DNA of 36,594 nt from Streptosporangiales bacterium (GCA_009379995.1 WHSR01000059.1:1-36594); one strand, 5' to 3'. Shown: positions 14,394 through 21,429, counted from the first letter of the stretch. A program made the numbers and translations. Notes: generated from the sequence alone by a model not told the origin.

Positions 14394-15388
14394 CCGTCGC
14401 CTCCCTCGACGAGCCCGACGAACACGTCCTCCAGCGAGGGCTGCACCGGCACCAGCCCGTACAGCCGGTATCCGGAGCCGATCAGCGTCTCCGCGACGGT
14501 CGGCGCCACGTCGACGGAGTCGACGGTGAGCGTAACGGCCGTACCTTCCACCTCGGCCACCTCGCCGTGCTGCGCGAGCTTGGCGAGCAGCTCCCGGTCC
14601 ACCCGATCCATCAGCAGCCGCAGCTGCACGGCCGCGCCGGCCAGATCGCTGAGCCTGCCGGCGCGGACCAGACGGCCCCGGTCGACGATGGCCACCCGGT
14701 CGCAGACCGCCTCCACCTCGGTCAGCAGGTGTGAGTTGAGGAAGACGGTCACGCCGTCGTCGGCCAGCGCGCGGACGAGCAGGCGCACCTCGCGGCGGCC
14801 AACCGGGTCCAGCGCCGAGGTCGGCTCGTCGAGCAGGACCAGATCGGGCCGGTGCAGGATCGCTTGGGCGAGCCCGATCCGCTGGGTCATTCCCTTGGAG
14901 TAGCGGCGGATGGCCTCACCGCCCCGCCCGGCCAGCCCGACCTGCTCCAGGACCTGCGGGATACGCTCGCGGCGCTCCGCGGCGTCCATGCCCGCCAAGC
15001 GTCCGTGGAAGTCGAGCATCTCGTACCCGGTCGCCCATTCCTGGAAGCGGAAGTGCTCGGGCAGGTAGCCGATGCGGCGCCGGGCCGCGAGATGGCTCGG
15101 CGCCCGGCCGAAGATCTGGGCCTGCCCACCGGTCTGTCGCGCCAGGCCGACGAGGATCTTCACGGTCGTCGTCTTGCCGGCACCGTTCGGTCCGAGGAAA
15201 CCGAAGATCTCGCCCGGTTCGACGGTCAGCGAGACGTCGTGCAGCGCGACGCTGCGGCCGTAGGTCTTGCGCAGCGAGCGGACCTCGATCGCCGGCGGGG
15301 CCTCAGCCCTATCAGCCAAGGTCGGCCGCGACGCGCCGCGCTTCCGAGGATTCGATGGGGCCTCCGACCCCGTAGATCCGTCCGTCAC
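14390..15388 (-). CDS. ABC transporter ATP-binding protein
   Basis: A 332-residue ATPase with Walker A GPNGAGKT (66-73), signature YSKGMTQR (163-170), Walker B LVLLDE (183-188) with the following PTSALDP, and H-loop LNSHLL. The C-terminal domain ending EDVFVGLVEG is typical of ATPases paired with ABC-2 permeases (NosF/CcmA-like). The GTG at 15386-15388 gives a 77-nt overlap with the anti-sigma gene and a 32-residue disordered N-terminal extension; a TTG at 15317-15319 would reduce the overlap to 8 nt. Neither has a strong ribosome binding site, so the start is uncertain. Confidence 0.88.
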   Translation of the reverse strand: MTDGSTGSEAPSNPRKRGASRPTLADRAEAPPAIEVRSLRKTYGRSVALHDVSLTVEPGEIFGFLGPNGAGKTTTVKILVGLARQTGGQAQIFGRAPSHLAARRRIGYLPEHFRFQEWATGYEMLDFHGRLAGMDAAERRERIPQVLEQVGLAGRGGEAIRRYSKGMTQRIGLAQAILHRPDLVLLDEPTSALDPVGRREVRLLVRALADDGVTVFLNSHLLTEVEAVCDRVAIVDRGRLVRAGRLSDLAGAAVQLRLLMDRVDRELLAKLAQHGEVAEVEGTAVTLTVDSVDVAPTVAETLIGSGYRLYGLVPVQPSLEDVFVGLVEGGDG

Positions 15389-16493
15389 GCTGCCAGACTA
15401 CGGCGCTCAGCACGCCGCGCCGGTCGGTGAAAGCCAGCGCCTCGGTACCGTCCACGGTGGTCCGCTCCCAGTTCACCTCGCCGACGGGCACGAGCACCGG
15501 CAGCGTGGTGCGCCAGTCGGAGATGTTGCGGAGCTGGCGTACGGTCTCCTCCGGGAGCCCGGGCAGGCCCAACAGGAACTCGCGCATCTCCGCCAGCGTC
15601 GCGTCGCCCTCGGCGCCGGCCTCCAGCTGTCCGGCCTGCGCGACAATCAGTCCGGGAGCCCGGTCGGGGCCGGGGTAGGCGAGCATCGCGGCGGCCGGTA
15701 CCCGCACCGTCAGCGTGGCGCCGTCGAACTTGGCCGGCAGCTCGACGTCCGGTCGGCCCTGCTGGGCGACGAACCGTCTCGCCTTCTCCCGGTCGAAGGT
15801 GAACCTGACCTCCTGGGCGGGCTTGACGTAGATCGTCGGCCTCGCGCTCGCGCCGGCGGGCAGGTCGCCTCGGTTGACGCCGCGCACCTGGAAGCCGACC
15901 TGCCGGCTCGCCTCGGCCAGCGTGTCGACCTGCTCCGGCTCGACCGAGGTGAACGCCTCTTCGTCGAGGGTGCCGATCGAGTTCAGCGCGTACATGCTCT
16001 CCTGCAGGCCCGGATCGTTCGGGTCGAAGGTCACCACGGCCAGCCGTTCGCCGCGGAACTGCTCGAGGAAGCCGGCCGCGGCGCTGCGGCCCGGGGGAGT
16101 GGCGACGACGGCACCGAACCCGACGGCGATCACCACGGCGACGGCCGCCGCCCGCAACCCGGCCGGCATACGTGACCAGCGCCCCAGAAACGAGCGCCGC
16201 GAACCCGGCTGGCCGCCGTGCTTGAGCACGTCGCCGCCGTCCGCCCCGGCCGTCGCGCCGCGGTGGGCGGCGGCGGTACGGTCCAGGGCGGCTTCGATCT
16301 CCTCGTCGCTCGGCGGCTTCGACGCGACGAGGAGGCCGATGGCCGGTGCGGCGAGCCCGGCGGACCGCCGCAGCTCCGCGAGGGTCGCGCGGCAGTCGGC
16401 GCAACCGGCCAGGTGCTCCCTCGTCGCCCGCTCCTCGTCCTCGCCGAGCTCGTCGAGCAGGGTCCGCAGGGTCCCGACATCCGGACAGTTCAT
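15312..16493 (-). CDS. Zinc-finger anti-sigma factor with large extracytoplasmic domain
   Basis: A 393-residue protein. The N-terminal cytoplasmic part carries the ZAS motif His-27-x3-Cys-31-x2-Cys-34 (REHLAGCADCR), which binds and inhibits ECF sigma factors. A transmembrane helix follows at about 112-131 (GLRAAAVAVVIAVGFGAVV), and about 260 residues are predicted outside the membrane. That outer domain is probably a sensor. ATG at 16491-16493 has AGGAGACGACC directly upstream. It is encoded right after its cognate ECF sigma, separated by a tandem duplication. The signal sensed is not evident. Confidence 0.85.
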   Translation of the reverse strand: MNCPDVGTLRTLLDELGEDEERATREHLAGCADCRATLAELRRSAGLAAPAIGLLVASKPPSDEEIEAALDRTAAAHRGATAGADGGDVLKHGGQPGSRRSFLGRWSRMPAGLRAAAVAVVIAVGFGAVVATPPGRSAAAGFLEQFRGERLAVVTFDPNDPGLQESMYALNSIGTLDEEAFTSVEPEQVDTLAEASRQVGFQVRGVNRGDLPAGASARPTIYVKPAQEVRFTFDREKARRFVAQQGRPDVELPAKFDGATLTVRVPAAAMLAYPGPDRAPGLIVAQAGQLEAGAEGDATLAEMREFLLGLPGLPEETVRQLRNISDWRTTLPVLVPVGEVNWERTTVDGTEALAFTDRRGVLSAVVWQRDGRIYGVGGPIESSEARRVAADLG

Positions 16494-16503
16494 GGTCGTC
16501 TCC

Positions 16504-16545
16504 TGTACTCAGAGCCCCTGGTAGTGTACTCAGAGCCCCTGGTAG
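16504..16545. repeat. Perfect 21-bp tandem duplication at the sigma/anti-sigma junction
   Basis: 16504-16524 and 16525-16545 are identical and contiguous. Copy 2 contains the sigma stop codon and the last codons; copy 1 is the extra sequence between the stop and the anti-sigma ribosome binding site. Without it the sigma-to-anti-sigma gap would be 15 nt instead of 36. Confidence 0.9.
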
Positions 16546-17105
16546 GCCTCAACGAAGGTACGTTCGGCCCGCGCGAGCAGCACGCCAACCGATCCGATGG
16601 CGATCTCCAGCGTCGCCGCGATCTCCGCGTACGAGTAGCCGGCGTGCCGCAGCAGCAGGCAGGCCCGCTGCCGCTCCGGTAGGGCGGCGAGCGCCCGCCG
16701 AACCGACCGCTGCTCCTCGGCGCGCAATGCCTCGAACAGCGGCGGGTCGTCCGTCGATGTCTCGGGTGGCTCCAGCCGTCTCAGCCGGGCGAGCCGGTCG
16801 GCGACCCGTCGCTGGCCGCGCAGCCGGTTGTAGCCCGCGTTCAGGCACACCCGGCGCAGCCAGGCGGCGACCTCGTCGTCCGGCCGCTCGAGTATGGATT
16901 GGCCGGCCCCCGCCGACGGGGCGGCCAGCTTGCCCAGGGTCTCCTGGGTCACGTCCTCGGCCTCCTCGCGATCGCCGAGCAACCGGTACGCGAGCCCGTA
17001 GAGCTCGCGGTAGTGGCGGCGGAAGAGCCGTTCGAAGCGCACCTCCGGGTCCACCGGATCCACCGGATGGGTGCGCGCGTGTGCAGGGTTCCGCACGGTC
17101 GCCAC
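16530..17105 (-). CDS. ECF RNA polymerase sigma factor
   Basis: A 191-residue sigma factor. Region 2 spans about residues 22-95 (FERLFRRHYRELYGLAYRLL, DREEAEDVTQETLGKL, then AAWLRRVCLNAGYNRLR). Region 4 spans about 130-185 (LAALPERQRACLLLRHAGYS and the HTH YAEIAATLEIAIGSVGVLLARAE). GTG at 17103-17105 has GGGAGGAG 6-8 nt upstream. It heads an operon with the anti-sigma factor and an ABC exporter. A 12-bp inverted repeat lies just upstream of the Shine-Dalgarno site. The sigma is presumably held inactive by the adjacent anti-sigma and activates its own operon, which is the norm for such pairs. Confidence 0.9.
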   Translation of the reverse strand: MATVRNPAHARTHPVDPVDPEVRFERLFRRHYRELYGLAYRLLGDREEAEDVTQETLGKLAAPSAGAGQSILERPDDEVAAWLRRVCLNAGYNRLRGQRRVADRLARLRRLEPPETSTDDPPLFEALRAEEQRSVRRALAALPERQRACLLLRHAGYSYAEIAATLEIAIGSVGVLLARAERTFVEAYQGL

Positions 17106-17119
17106 CTGCGGCTCCTCCC

Positions 17120-17167
17120 TTGTGTCCGTCGGACCATGGTTTATGGGTCAGGGCTCGACGGACACAA
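17120..17167. promoter_or_regulatory. 12-bp perfect inverted repeat between ECF sigma and kduD
   Basis: TTGTGTCCGTCG (17120-17131) is exactly complementary to CGACGGACACAA (17156-17167), with a 24-nt spacer. The left arm begins directly next to the sigma gene's Shine-Dalgarno site, and the right arm lies about 85 bp upstream of kduD. It may be a regulator-binding site for both divergent genes or a hairpin in the sigma leader. Confidence 0.5.
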
Positions 17168-17252
17168 CTGTGGCTTCTATCTCTTCAACCCCGCGGCGGC
17201 CCACTTTCTTACACGATGGAGGGGTGAAGATCGTTCGGGAAGGGAGGCCCCG

Positions 17253-18026
17253 ATGACCGTGCTCGACCTGTTCCGGCTGGATGGCCGCGTCGCCGCGGTG
17301 ACCGGTGCCAACAGCGGGATCGGCCGGGCGGCCGCCGGGGCGCTGGCCGGGGCCGGAGCGGACGTCGCCTACATCTCGCGCCGTGATCCGGCCGAGGCGG
17401 TGGTGGACGCGACGGCCGAGGGACGGCGCGCGGTCCACGTGCCGCTGGAACTCGCCGAGGCCGACGAGGATCGCTGCGCGGCGGTGGTCGGGGAGGTCGT
17501 CGATCGGCTCGGTCGGCTGGACATCCTGGTCAACAACGCGGGCACCATCCACCGCGACGACGCGGAGGTGCATCGGGTCGACGACTTCGCCCGGATCCTT
17601 CAGCTCGACCTCACGGCGCTGTACGGGCTGTGCCGCGCCGCCGGCCGGCACTTCCTCCGGCAGGGCTCCGGGCGGATCATCAACATCGCCTCGGTGTTGT
17701 CGTTCCAGGGCGGCGTCCGGGTCCGGGTGCCCGGATACACGGCCGCCAAGCACGGCGTCGTCGGGGTCACCCGGGCCCTCGCCAACGAGTGGGCGGGCCG
17801 CGGGGTCAACGTCAACGCGATCGCCCCGGGCTACCTGGAGACCAACAACACGATCTCGCTGCAGCAGGACCCCGAGCGGTACGCCGCCATCCTCGACCGC
17901 ATACCGGCCGGCCGTTGGGGGGTGCCGGCCGACATCGCGGGGGCCGCGGTGTTCCTGGCCTCGGACGCGTCCGGGTACGTACACGGTGCCGTCTTGGCCG
18001 TCGACGGCGGTTGGCTGGCCCGCTGA
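17253..18026 (+). CDS. kduD: 2-dehydro-3-deoxy-D-gluconate 5-dehydrogenase (KduD-like SDR)
   Basis: A 257-residue short-chain dehydrogenase. The nucleotide-binding motif TGANSGIG is at 17-24, NNAG at 94-97, and the catalytic residues are Ser-147, Tyr-162 and Lys-166 (YTAAK). Segments such as SFQGGVRV, NVNAIAPGYLETNNT, DRIPAGRWG and the C-terminal AVDGGWLAR match E. coli KduD almost word for word. KduD acts in pectin/glycosaminoglycan uronate catabolism, interconverting 3-deoxy-D-glycero-2,5-hexodiulosonate and 2-keto-3-deoxygluconate with NAD(H). A two-residue duplication (VRVRVP) is present. ATG has AAGGGAGG upstream. The convergent MFS carrier 7 bp away may serve uronate-type substrates. 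Confidence 0.87.
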   Translation: MTVLDLFRLDGRVAAVTGANSGIGRAAAGALAGAGADVAYISRRDPAEAVVDATAEGRRAVHVPLELAEADEDRCAAVVGEVVDRLGRLDILVNNAGTIHRDDAEVHRVDDFARILQLDLTALYGLCRAAGRHFLRQGSGRIINIASVLSFQGGVRVRVPGYTAAKHGVVGVTRALANEWAGRGVNVNAIAPGYLETNNTISLQQDPERYAAILDRIPAGRWGVPADIAGAAVFLASDASGYVHGAVLAVDGGWLAR

Positions 18027-18033
18027 ATGGAGA

Positions 18034-19404
18034 TCACGGCCGGTGGGGGCGCGCCCGGCCGGCGCGCGCGTGGGCCACGACGAAGGCGATGTCGTAGGGG
18101 TAGGTGCGGCCGGCCAGCAGCATGACCGCCCCTCCGACCGCGTAGACCGGCGAGAAGAGCACGAGGGCCAGGCGCAGCCCGAGCACGTCCGACAGCGTCC
18201 CGATGAGCACCGGGCTGATCGCGGCTACGGTGCGTACCCAGGTCCGCACGGTGTACGCGCGGCCGCGCAGCTCGGGGACCACCACGTCGATGACGAACGT
18301 CTCCGCGGGGGCGATCGGCAGGGTCAGCAGCATGCCGCCGAGGAACAGCAGGGGAGCGGTGACGGCCAGCTCGGTGCCGGCGAACGCGGGCACCAGGATC
18401 ACCGCGGCCCCGATCGAACCGCCCGCGGCCACGTGGACGCGCGCGTTCAGGTGCCCCCGCCGCAGGTAGCGGTCGGCGAGGAAGCCGCCGCCGACGATCC
18501 CGAGCATCGCTCCGACGCCGAACACGGCAGCCATCGCCCCCGCCGCGGTCGCACCCAGGCCGTGCACCCGCTTGAAGTACTCGATGCCCCAGAACATCAA
18601 GCCGTTCAACAGCAGATACGACACGGTGAGACCCACGAACCCCAGCCACATGGTGGGTATCCGGCCGAGCTCGCGGAATGCCTCCCCCAGGCGATAGGAC
18701 CGGTAATCGGCCTCAGGTACCCGTCGCGGCTCGGGGAGGCCGCCCAGCGCGCCGTCCGTCACGGTCGCGGTGAGGTCGGCCGCGAGGCGGCTCTCCTGGT
18801 CACCCCGTCGCGGCTCGGGCAGGCGGAGCATCACCAGCGCGACCAGCACGCCGGCCGGCACCCACATCAGGAACGCCCACCGCCAGCCGCCGAGGTCGAC
18901 CGCGAGACCGCCGCCGAGCAGGCCGAACATCGCGCCGACGAGCGCGCCGCCCTGGTAGACGGACATCATTCGCGCTCGGTTCCGTACCGGGTAGAAGTCG
19001 GCCAACAGGCTGACCGCGGCTGGTCCGGTGGTCTCCACCGCACCGACCAGCACACGCGCGACCACCAACGCGACGAAGCTCCCGGCGAGCCCGTGCAGTC
19101 CCATGCTGGCCGTCCACAGCGCGACCACCGCGGCAAGCAGCCAGGTGCGCCGTACCCGGTCGGTCAGCACGCCGACCGGAATCGAACCGATCGCGATGAA
19201 CACAGCCATCGCGAGCGGCAGAAGCCCGACCACCCGGTCCGATACGCCGAAGGTGTCCTGGATGCCGTCGACCGCCTGGGCCAGCGACTGCAGCTCGCCG
19301 TTGGCCAGCGCCAGCGAGCCGGCCAGCGCGACGACCGGGCCCCAGCCGCCGGCCGTTCCAGCCGATGAAGCCGATGAAGCCGATGAAGCCGATGAATGGG
19401 CCAC
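18034..19404 (-). CDS. MFS transporter
   Basis: A 456-residue protein with about 12 transmembrane segments. The motif A region is GSIPVGVLTDRVRRTWLLAAV after TM2 and again GGGFLADRYLRRGHLN after TM8. Pattern GPAAVSLLADFYPVRNRARMMSVYQGGALVGAM resembles the organic-anion/hexuronate and Spns-like branch of MFS carriers. The substrate is unknown; nearness to kduD allows a uronate hypothesis. The GTG start (19402-19404) lies within a dispersed palindromic element, and the N-terminal SSASSASSAS stretch is encoded by four 9-bp repeats, so the N-terminus may be recent or the start may be internal. Confidence 0.82.
   Translation of the reverse strand: MAHSSASSASSASSAGTAGGWGPVVALAGSLALANGELQSLAQAVDGIQDTFGVSDRVVGLLPLAMAVFIAIGSIPVGVLTDRVRRTWLLAAVVALWTASMGLHGLAGSFVALVVARVLVGAVETTGPAAVSLLADFYPVRNRARMMSVYQGGALVGAMFGLLGGGLAVDLGGWRWAFLMWVPAGVLVALVMLRLPEPRRGDQESRLAADLTATVTDGALGGLPEPRRVPEADYRSYRLGEAFRELGRIPTMWLGFVGLTVSYLLLNGLMFWGIEYFKRVHGLGATAAGAMAAVFGVGAMLGIVGGGFLADRYLRRGHLNARVHVAAGGSIGAAVILVPAFAGTELAVTAPLLFLGGMLLTLPIAPAETFVIDVVVPELRGRAYTVRTWVRTVAAISPVLIGTLSDVLGLRLALVLFSPVYAVGGAVMLLAGRTYPYDIAFVVAHARAGRARPHRP
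19361..19396. repeat. Four tandem 9-bp repeats (GCCGATGAA)
   Basis: Four consecutive perfect copies of GCCGATGAA at 19361, 19370, 19379 and 19388. On the minus strand they encode repeated Ser-Ser-Ala at the N-terminus of the MFS protein. The last copy forms the left edge of the palindromic element at 19389-19442. Confidence 0.9.
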
Positions 19405-19442
19405 CCATCCGGTCCTAGCAGATCAATGGCCCGTTCATCCGG
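19389..19442. repeat. Dispersed palindromic element, copy 2
   Basis: The left arm GATGAATGGGCCA (19391-19403) pairs with TGGCCCGTTCATC (19427-19439) with one mismatch. The left 23 bp match the element at 11624-11676 with one or two differences (consensus CCGATGARTGGGCCACCCA). Here it covers the Rieske stop codon and the MFS start codon, so it may act as a terminator between them. Confidence 0.65.
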
Positions 19443-19779
19443 AGGAGCCGGTGTGCACCCACACCCAACCGTCGGCCTCCCGGGTCCGGTACGCCGTGAT
19501 CGGCTTCACGGCGGCCGCCCGCCGGGCCGGGAAGACCCGTTTGGGGTAGCCGTTCTCTCCGGTCCGCGCGTCGTAGGTGTAGTGGTGGTTGGGACAGTCC
19601 ACCTCGTCGCCGTACACGTTGCCGCCGTCCATCGGCTTGTTCTGGTGAGGGCAGATCGGGCCTACCGCTATCGCGTCCCCGTCCGCGGTGCGCGCCACGA
19701 GCATTGGGTGCCCGCCGACGTCCACCCGGTGCAACACCCGGCCGACGTCCTCGCTACGGGCCGCACGCTCCCAGCTCAT
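19435..19779 (-). CDS. Rieske [2Fe-2S] ferredoxin-like protein
   Basis: A 114-residue soluble Rieske protein. The cluster ligands are Cys-43 and His-45 (CPHQNK) and Cys-62 and His-65 (CPNHHYTYD), a C-x-H-x16-C-x2-H arrangement as in T4MO-type Rieske ferredoxins and the NirD branch. It would carry single electrons to a partner oxidase or reductase in the cytoplasm. The ATG (19777-19779) overlaps the stop of the preceding small ORF by ATGA, so it is translationally coupled to the ferritin-like gene's operon. That context suggests electron supply for iron or oxygen chemistry of the DPS-like protein, which is inference. Confidence 0.85.
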   Translation of the reverse strand: MSWERAARSEDVGRVLHRVDVGGHPMLVARTADGDAIAVGPICPHQNKPMDGGNVYGDEVDCPNHHYTYDARTGENGYPKRVFPARRAAAVKPITAYRTREADGWVWVHTGSSG

Positions 19780-20009
19780 GGTTCATTTCGCGATGACGAC
19801 GTGTCGCCCAGACGGTGCGCGAGTACCTCCAGCGCCTCCTCCCGGGAAGCGCCGGCCCCGACGCCGACGACCGTACGTTTCTTCGGGCCGCCGAGCAGCG
19901 CCAGGGCCGACCACGCACCGTCTCAAGACTCCTGCAGCCGCACCGGCCAGGTGCGGCCGGCCACCTCGAGCGTCGTCCAGCTGACCCGCTGCTTGCACTC
20001 GTCAGGCAC
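19776..20009 (-). pseudogene. Small operon ORF interrupted by an in-frame TGA at codon 29
   Basis: The frame starts at GTG 20007-20009, which overlaps the ferritin-like stop (GTGCCTGA), and ends at TGA 19776-19778, which overlaps the Rieske ATG (ATGA). The product would be 77 codons: VPDECKQRVSWTTLEVAG through RLQES, then TGA (19923-19925), then DGAWSALALLGGPKKRTVVG and EEALEVLAHRLGD. Both halves look like real coding sequence in the same frame, so this is one gene with a nonsense codon. It may be a pseudogene, a sequencing error, or UGA read-through. No clear selenocysteine element was seen. I do not recognise the family. Confidence 0.65.
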
Positions 20010-20643
20010 GGCCCACGTCCGCGGTCATGAACCGCGAAACGTACGGCGAGTGCCCGGGCGCGCCGCGACGGAAGTGGCCGGACGGGCCCTCGCCGAGGAA
20101 CTCACTGAACCACGACTCGTGCTCGACTTCCTCGTTGAGGATCGCGAGCGACAGCTCGTAGGTGCGGTGGTCCTTGCCTACCGTGTAGTTGCAGATGTCG
20201 GTGTAGGTCCGGATGGCACACCGCTCCGCCTCGACGAGCACCTTCAGCAGGTCCTTTATCGGATCGCCCGCCGATGCCGGGTACTCTCCCAGCTCGGTCC
20301 TTCCGCCACCGCGACGTTGTCCGACCGCGCCCCCTAGGCTGTCGGGCAGGTACGCGTCCGGACATCCGGCCTGGTCGGCGAAGTCGCGGATGTCGTCGGG
20401 GATCTTGCCCCCGAGCTCGTAGATGCGCGGCACGAGCGCCTCGAAGTGGTTGCGGTCCTCGATGCGGGCGTCTTCGACGATCTCCTTCATGCCCTCGCCA
20501 TCGAGGCCGATCGAGTTCACCCTCAAGATCGTGTAGTAGTAGAAGGTGGTGAATTCCGCCCCCGCGGCCGCGACCAGCTTGTCGATGAGCGCGTTCACAT
20601 CGAGGCCGGCATGCTCGACCATTTCCCTGGCTACGCGTCCCAT
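20002..20643 (-). CDS. Ferritin-like protein, DPS-like (DPSL/thioferritin) type
   Basis: A 213-residue four-helix-bundle protein. Likely di-iron ligands are Glu-30 (GAEFTTFYYY), Glu-62 and His-66 (IEDRNHFEAL), Glu-140 (VEAERCAIRTY), Glu-171 or Glu-172 and His-175 (ILNEEVEHESWF). Two cysteines, Cys-142 and Cys-151, flank the third helix as in the thioferritin/DPSL group described in archaea and some bacteria, which uses hydrogen peroxide to oxidise and store iron. ATG 20641-20643 has GGGAGGTCC upstream. It heads a coupled operon with the interrupted small ORF and the Rieske ferredoxin. A strong-looking promoter lies 40 bp upstream. Confidence 0.82.
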   Translation of the reverse strand: MGRVAREMVEHAGLDVNALIDKLVAAAGAEFTTFYYYTILRVNSIGLDGEGMKEIVEDARIEDRNHFEALVPRIYELGGKIPDDIRDFADQAGCPDAYLPDSLGGAVGQRRGGGRTELGEYPASAGDPIKDLLKVLVEAERCAIRTYTDICNYTVGKDHRTYELSLAILNEEVEHESWFSEFLGEGPSGHFRRGAPGHSPYVSRFMTADVGRA

Positions 20644-20680
20644 GGCGGACCTCCCGGCTCTGTCTTGAACCTCTCCAAAA

Positions 20681-20726
20681 CCTCAATAGTTCGCTTCCCC
20701 GGATTGGTCAAGCGAATCCCTTGAGG
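20681..20726 (-). promoter_or_regulatory. Promoter of the DPS-like operon with nested inverted repeats
   Basis: Minus-strand -35 TTGACC (20706-20711), a 17-bp spacer and -10 TATTGA (20683-20688) precede the ferritin-like ATG by about 40 nt. The -35 is overlapped by nested inverted repeats: CCTCAA/TTGAGG (20681-20686, 20721-20726) and TTCGCTT/AAGCGAA (20690-20696, 20710-20716). This is a good candidate for a repressed housekeeping-type promoter. Confidence 0.65.
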
Positions 20727-20739
20727 TTGCCGGCTGCGG

Positions 20740-21429
20740 TCAGGCCGGTTCGACGGAGAAGAAGGCCGCGTAGACGATGGGGGCCAGGGTGTCGACGACC
20801 TCGTCCCGAGACAACTCGAGCATCCCCGAGCGGAGAAAGGTGTTGAACCGCTCGAGCATCAGCAGACAGGCCGTCGCGGTGAGCGTGACGTTGACCGCGG
20901 GATTGATGGACCCGGCCCGCCGTGCCTGCTCCGTGCGTTGGTGGATCGTCTCGGTGAGCCGGGAGAGCGCCTTCTCGCCTTCGCTCCACAGCTCCGAACC
21001 AACGACGTCGGAGTCGCTCAGGATCCGCAGGACGATCGCGTGGGTCTCGTAGAGATCACAGAAACGAGCCACCCACGCGCGCACCGACCGTCGTCCCGCC
21101 TCGCCGGCCTCGAGGATCGGAAGCTCGTCGGCGAGATCTCCCATCTCGGTCATGGCGTCTCTGGCGAGGGCCTTGAAAAGGTCCTCCTTGTTGGCGAAAT
21201 ACAGGTAGAAGGTGCCGTGCGAGGTGCGGGCCATCGCGACGATGTCGTCCACCCGGGCGGAGTGGAAACCCCGCTGCTCGAACACCGCGCGCCCAGCGTC
21301 GAGCAGCCTGCGCATCGTCTCGCGTCCCTGGGAGCGTAGCTCGCGGGTCTGGGCCGGCGTCCCGCCCCGAAGCGACGGGCGCGACGATTCACTATCCCTC
21401 CGGCTAGTTCCACCTGCCTTGTTGGTCAT
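20740..21429 (-). CDS. TetR-family transcriptional regulator
   Basis: A 229-residue regulator. The TetR DNA-binding domain spans about residues 37-85: RRLLDAGRAVFEQRGFHSARVDDIV followed by the recognition helix ARTSHGTFYLYFANKEDLF. The C-terminal ligand-binding domain (LADELPILEAG onward) is complete, so it should be functional. ATG at 21427-21429 opens the gene; longer frames upstream lack family character. A basic, disordered N-terminal tail of about 35 residues precedes the HTH. Ligand and target genes are unknown. It is a candidate regulator of the acyl-CoA dehydrogenase palindromes, on no evidence beyond being the only intact TetR here. Confidence 0.87.
   Translation of the reverse strand: MTNKAGGTSRRDSESSRPSLRGGTPAQTRELRSQGRETMRRLLDAGRAVFEQRGFHSARVDDIVAMARTSHGTFYLYFANKEDLFKALARDAMTEMGDLADELPILEAGEAGRRSVRAWVARFCDLYETHAIVLRILSDSDVVGSELWSEGEKALSRLTETIHQRTEQARRAGSINPAVNVTLTATACLLMLERFNTFLRSGMLELSRDEVVDTLAPIVYAAFFSVEPA

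Noticed and set aside
13449..14903. 484-codon plus-strand frame opposite the ABC transporter genes
   Set aside because: Shadow of the minus-strand ATPase and permease; Gln/His/Arg-rich with no domain.
16899..17252. 375-residue version of KduD
   Set aside because: The extra N-terminus is antisense to the ECF sigma gene; ATG 17253 has a strong ribosome binding site and matches the KduD start.
19885..19925. Selenocysteine insertion at the internal TGA of the small ORF
   Set aside because: I could not see a convincing bacterial SECIS hairpin directly downstream, and no selenoprotein family is recognised. It is kept only as a remote alternative.
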